Positions 6,463 through 7,547 of a DNA stretch of 7,547 nucleotides are shown here, piece after piece (the first letter of the stretch is position 1; each line of letters starts with the position of its first letter). The translations under genes and the position numbers were made by a program. The stretch is from Pseudomonadota bacterium (GTDB lineage Bacteria; Pseudomonadota; Alphaproteobacteria; Sphingomonadales; Sphingomonadaceae): NCBI GenBank assembly GCA_023386135.1, contig JAEWKG010000304.1, positions 1-7,547 of the forward strand. Reading direction: 5' to 3'. A model generated the notes under the pieces. It did not search any database, was not told the origin of the DNA, and saw nothing but the letters and a program-made list of their open reading frames with translations.

Positions 6463-7085
6463 ACGATCTTCTGCCCCATCTGCATCGTCTCGCCGCGGGT
6501 GACGATGACCTTGTCGCCCGGCTTGGCGATGGCGAAGATCTTCTCGACGAAGGCATCCGGCCCCGAGATGCAGCCGTGGCTGGCATAGCCGTGCTCGACC
6601 ATGTGCCCGCCGTGGATCGCCACGCCGTCATTGGTCAGGAACATCGACCACGGCATCGGCGCGTTGCCGTATTTCTCGCTCTTGTTGTGCCGCTGCTTGG
6701 CGAGGATTGGGAAAGTGCCGAGCGGGGTGGGATAGTCGTCGGTCCCGACCAGCACGGTCGCCGCCCCGATCTCGTACCCGCCCTTGAACACCGACAGCAC
6801 CCGCGCGTCGAGGTCGACCGTCATCACGATCGGGCCGTCGGGCACGCCCGCATCGTCCCAGTGCCACTCGCCATACTTGAGCGGACCGTCGATGGGGAGG
6901 ATGCGCCTGACGCGAAACGGGTCTTCCCGCGCAGGAGCCGGCGCAGCCTTGGCGGCCGCGAGCGCTGCCGGCTTCACGACCGGTGCCGGTGACGGGGAAA
7001 ACTGCCCGGTGGCGAACGCCGCGCCGGTGAAGCCGAGAGCCACGGCGGCGGTTGCCCCGCCGATCCATCTGATGATCGCGTTCAT
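6459..7085 (-). CDS. Secreted L,D-transpeptidase (YkuD domain)
   Basis: This 208-residue protein has a signal peptide (MNAIIRWIGGATAAVALGFT, cleavage near AFA at 23-25), an Ala/Pro-rich linker to about residue 52, and a YkuD catalytic domain at about 85-198. Family enzymes use a Cys to join meso-diaminopimelate side chains in 3-3 cross-links or to attach proteins to peptidoglycan. Seen here are GTFPILAKQRHNKSE, AIHGG with H158, and SHGC with S169, H170 and catalytic C172. The residue two after the Cys is Ser (SHGCIS), where the family usually has Arg, so substrate handling may differ. Its TAG stop overlaps the convergent tilS TAA over 6459-6462. The start has no clear Shine-Dalgarno sequence. 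An LD-carboxypeptidase-like or other YkuD role is also possible. Confidence 0.88.
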   Translation of the reverse strand: MNAIIRWIGGATAAVALGFTGAAFATGQFSPSPAPVVKPAALAAAKAAPAPAREDPFRVRRILPIDGPLKYGEWHWDDAGVPDGPIVMTVDLDARVLSVFKGGYEIGAATVLVGTDDYPTPLGTFPILAKQRHNKSEKYGNAPMPWSMFLTNDGVAIHGGHMVEHGYASHGCISGPDAFVEKIFAIAKPGDKVIVTRGETMQMGQKIV

Positions 7086-7125
7086 GCGTGAAGCTATGCG
7101 CCAAGGACCACCGGCGTTCCAGCAT

Positions 7126-7156
7126 GGGACAGCGCGCGTCCCCTTGCGGGACAGCG
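7126..7156. repeat. Two 9-bp direct repeats upstream of the L,D-transpeptidase
   Basis: GGGACAGCG occurs at 7126-7134 and again at 7148-7156, 22 bases apart start to start, which is about two turns of the helix. Between them GTCCC (7138-7142) also pairs with the second GGGAC (7148-7152) to give a 5-bp stem. The stretch lies 41-71 bases upstream of the L,D-transpeptidase start, where an activator or repressor could sit; no T run supports a terminator. Confidence 0.4.
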
Positions 7157-7157
7157 T

Positions 7158-7172
7158 TTAGGCAATCGTTAA
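7158..7172. promoter_or_regulatory. Candidate CtrA box upstream of the L,D-transpeptidase
   Basis: TTAG, seven bases, TTAAC (7158-7173) matches the alphaproteobacterial CtrA consensus TTAA-N7-TTAAC with one mismatch. It overlaps the TAA stop of the transglutaminase-like gene and lies 73-87 bases upstream of the L,D-transpeptidase start. AT-rich boxes like this are rare by chance in DNA of such high GC, but a single site remains unproven. Confidence 0.35.
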
Positions 7173-7547
7173 CCGCCCTGACGGGTCACGGTCACGCTCT
7201 TGTCGCCGAAATGCGATGGGCCGAAACTGGTGAGGAAGCTGACGTCGGCCGCGTCGCGCCCGATGCCGATCTTCACCGTTTCCTTGGGGTCCGCCATGCG
7301 GGTCGCATCGACGATGTACCATGCGCCGCCGCCCGGCGTGGTGGCGTCGGCGAGGAACACCTCGGCGAGCGCGTGGAAGTCGGGCGGGTTCACCCCCGGC
7401 GCGAAGCACGAGACGTAGCGCGCCGGAATGGTCGAGGCGCGGGCGAGGGTGATCAGCACGTGCGCATAGTCGCGGCAGATCCCGCGCCGCTCGACGAAGC
7501 TGTCGAGCGCGGTGGTGCTGGTGGTGCTGACCTGCTCGTAGCTGAAG
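7169..7547 (-). CDS. Transglutaminase-like cysteine peptidase family protein, 5' part cut by window edge
   Basis: The C-terminal 125 residues are visible and run in from the window edge. The transglutaminase-core triad is clear: Cys in ERRGICRDYAH (24th visible residue), His in PPDFHALAEVF (58th) and Asp in WYIVDATRMADP (80th). The tail DVSFLTSFGPSHFGDKSV is typical of bacterial transglutaminase-like proteins, usually of about 270 residues, that often go with proteasome-type or circularly permuted ATP-grasp genes; their substrates are mostly unknown. Peptidase or amidase activity is inferred from the triad. A 9-base tandem repeat at 7511-7528 encodes the local Thr-Thr-Ser run. The gene ends 84 bases before the L,D-transpeptidase start on the same strand, but the gap has its own candidate control sites. 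Confidence 0.88.
   Translation of the reverse strand, partial: FSYEQVSTTSTTALDSFVERRGICRDYAHVLITLARASTIPARYVSCFAPGVNPPDFHALAEVFLADATTPGGGAWYIVDATRMADPKETVKIGIGRDAADVSFLTSFGPSHFGDKSVTVTRQGG

Overview
The window looks like ordinary chromosome from a GC-rich alphaproteobacterium, most likely a sphingomonad (Sphingomonas, Novosphingobium or Erythrobacter type). This rests on gene content and protein style: a DUF1465/RcdA-type protein, two DUF465 (YdcH) proteins, a GAF-bearing nitrogen-type PTS enzyme I, a RodZ-like protein, and a CpoB/YbgF-like gene followed directly by tilS. I see no insertion sequence, phage gene, CRISPR array, tRNA or rRNA.

Left part (1-802): two minus-strand genes, a DUF1465 protein cut by the window edge and a 65-residue YdcH protein that starts at GTG, face a plus-strand 52-residue YdcH protein with a very good ribosome-binding site. 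Positions 803-1227 hold no convincing gene. They contain a perfect 8-bp hairpin and three copies, in alternating orientation, of a small palindromic repeat built on CCCGG-CTTG-CCGGG.

Centre (1228-6462): four plus-strand genes, ptsP (EI-Ntr), a RodZ-like membrane protein, a periplasmic CpoB/YbgF-like coiled-coil/TPR protein, and tilS. tilS appears to start at a rare ATT codon that overlaps the cpoB stop, with a Shine-Dalgarno sequence inside the end of cpoB. Together they cover phosphorelay signalling, cell shape and envelope work, and decoding of the AUA codon.

Right part (6459-7547): two minus-strand genes converge on tilS, a secreted L,D-transpeptidase whose stop overlaps the tilS stop, and, upstream of it, a transglutaminase-like protein cut by the window edge. 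The 83-base gap between them holds a near-consensus CtrA box and a pair of 9-bp direct repeats, making it the most information-dense regulatory stretch here.

No new multi-gene system is evident. The points most worth a second look are the ATT start of tilS, the CtrA-like box upstream of the L,D-transpeptidase, the unusual SHGCIS active-site motif of that enzyme, and the small palindromic repeats.
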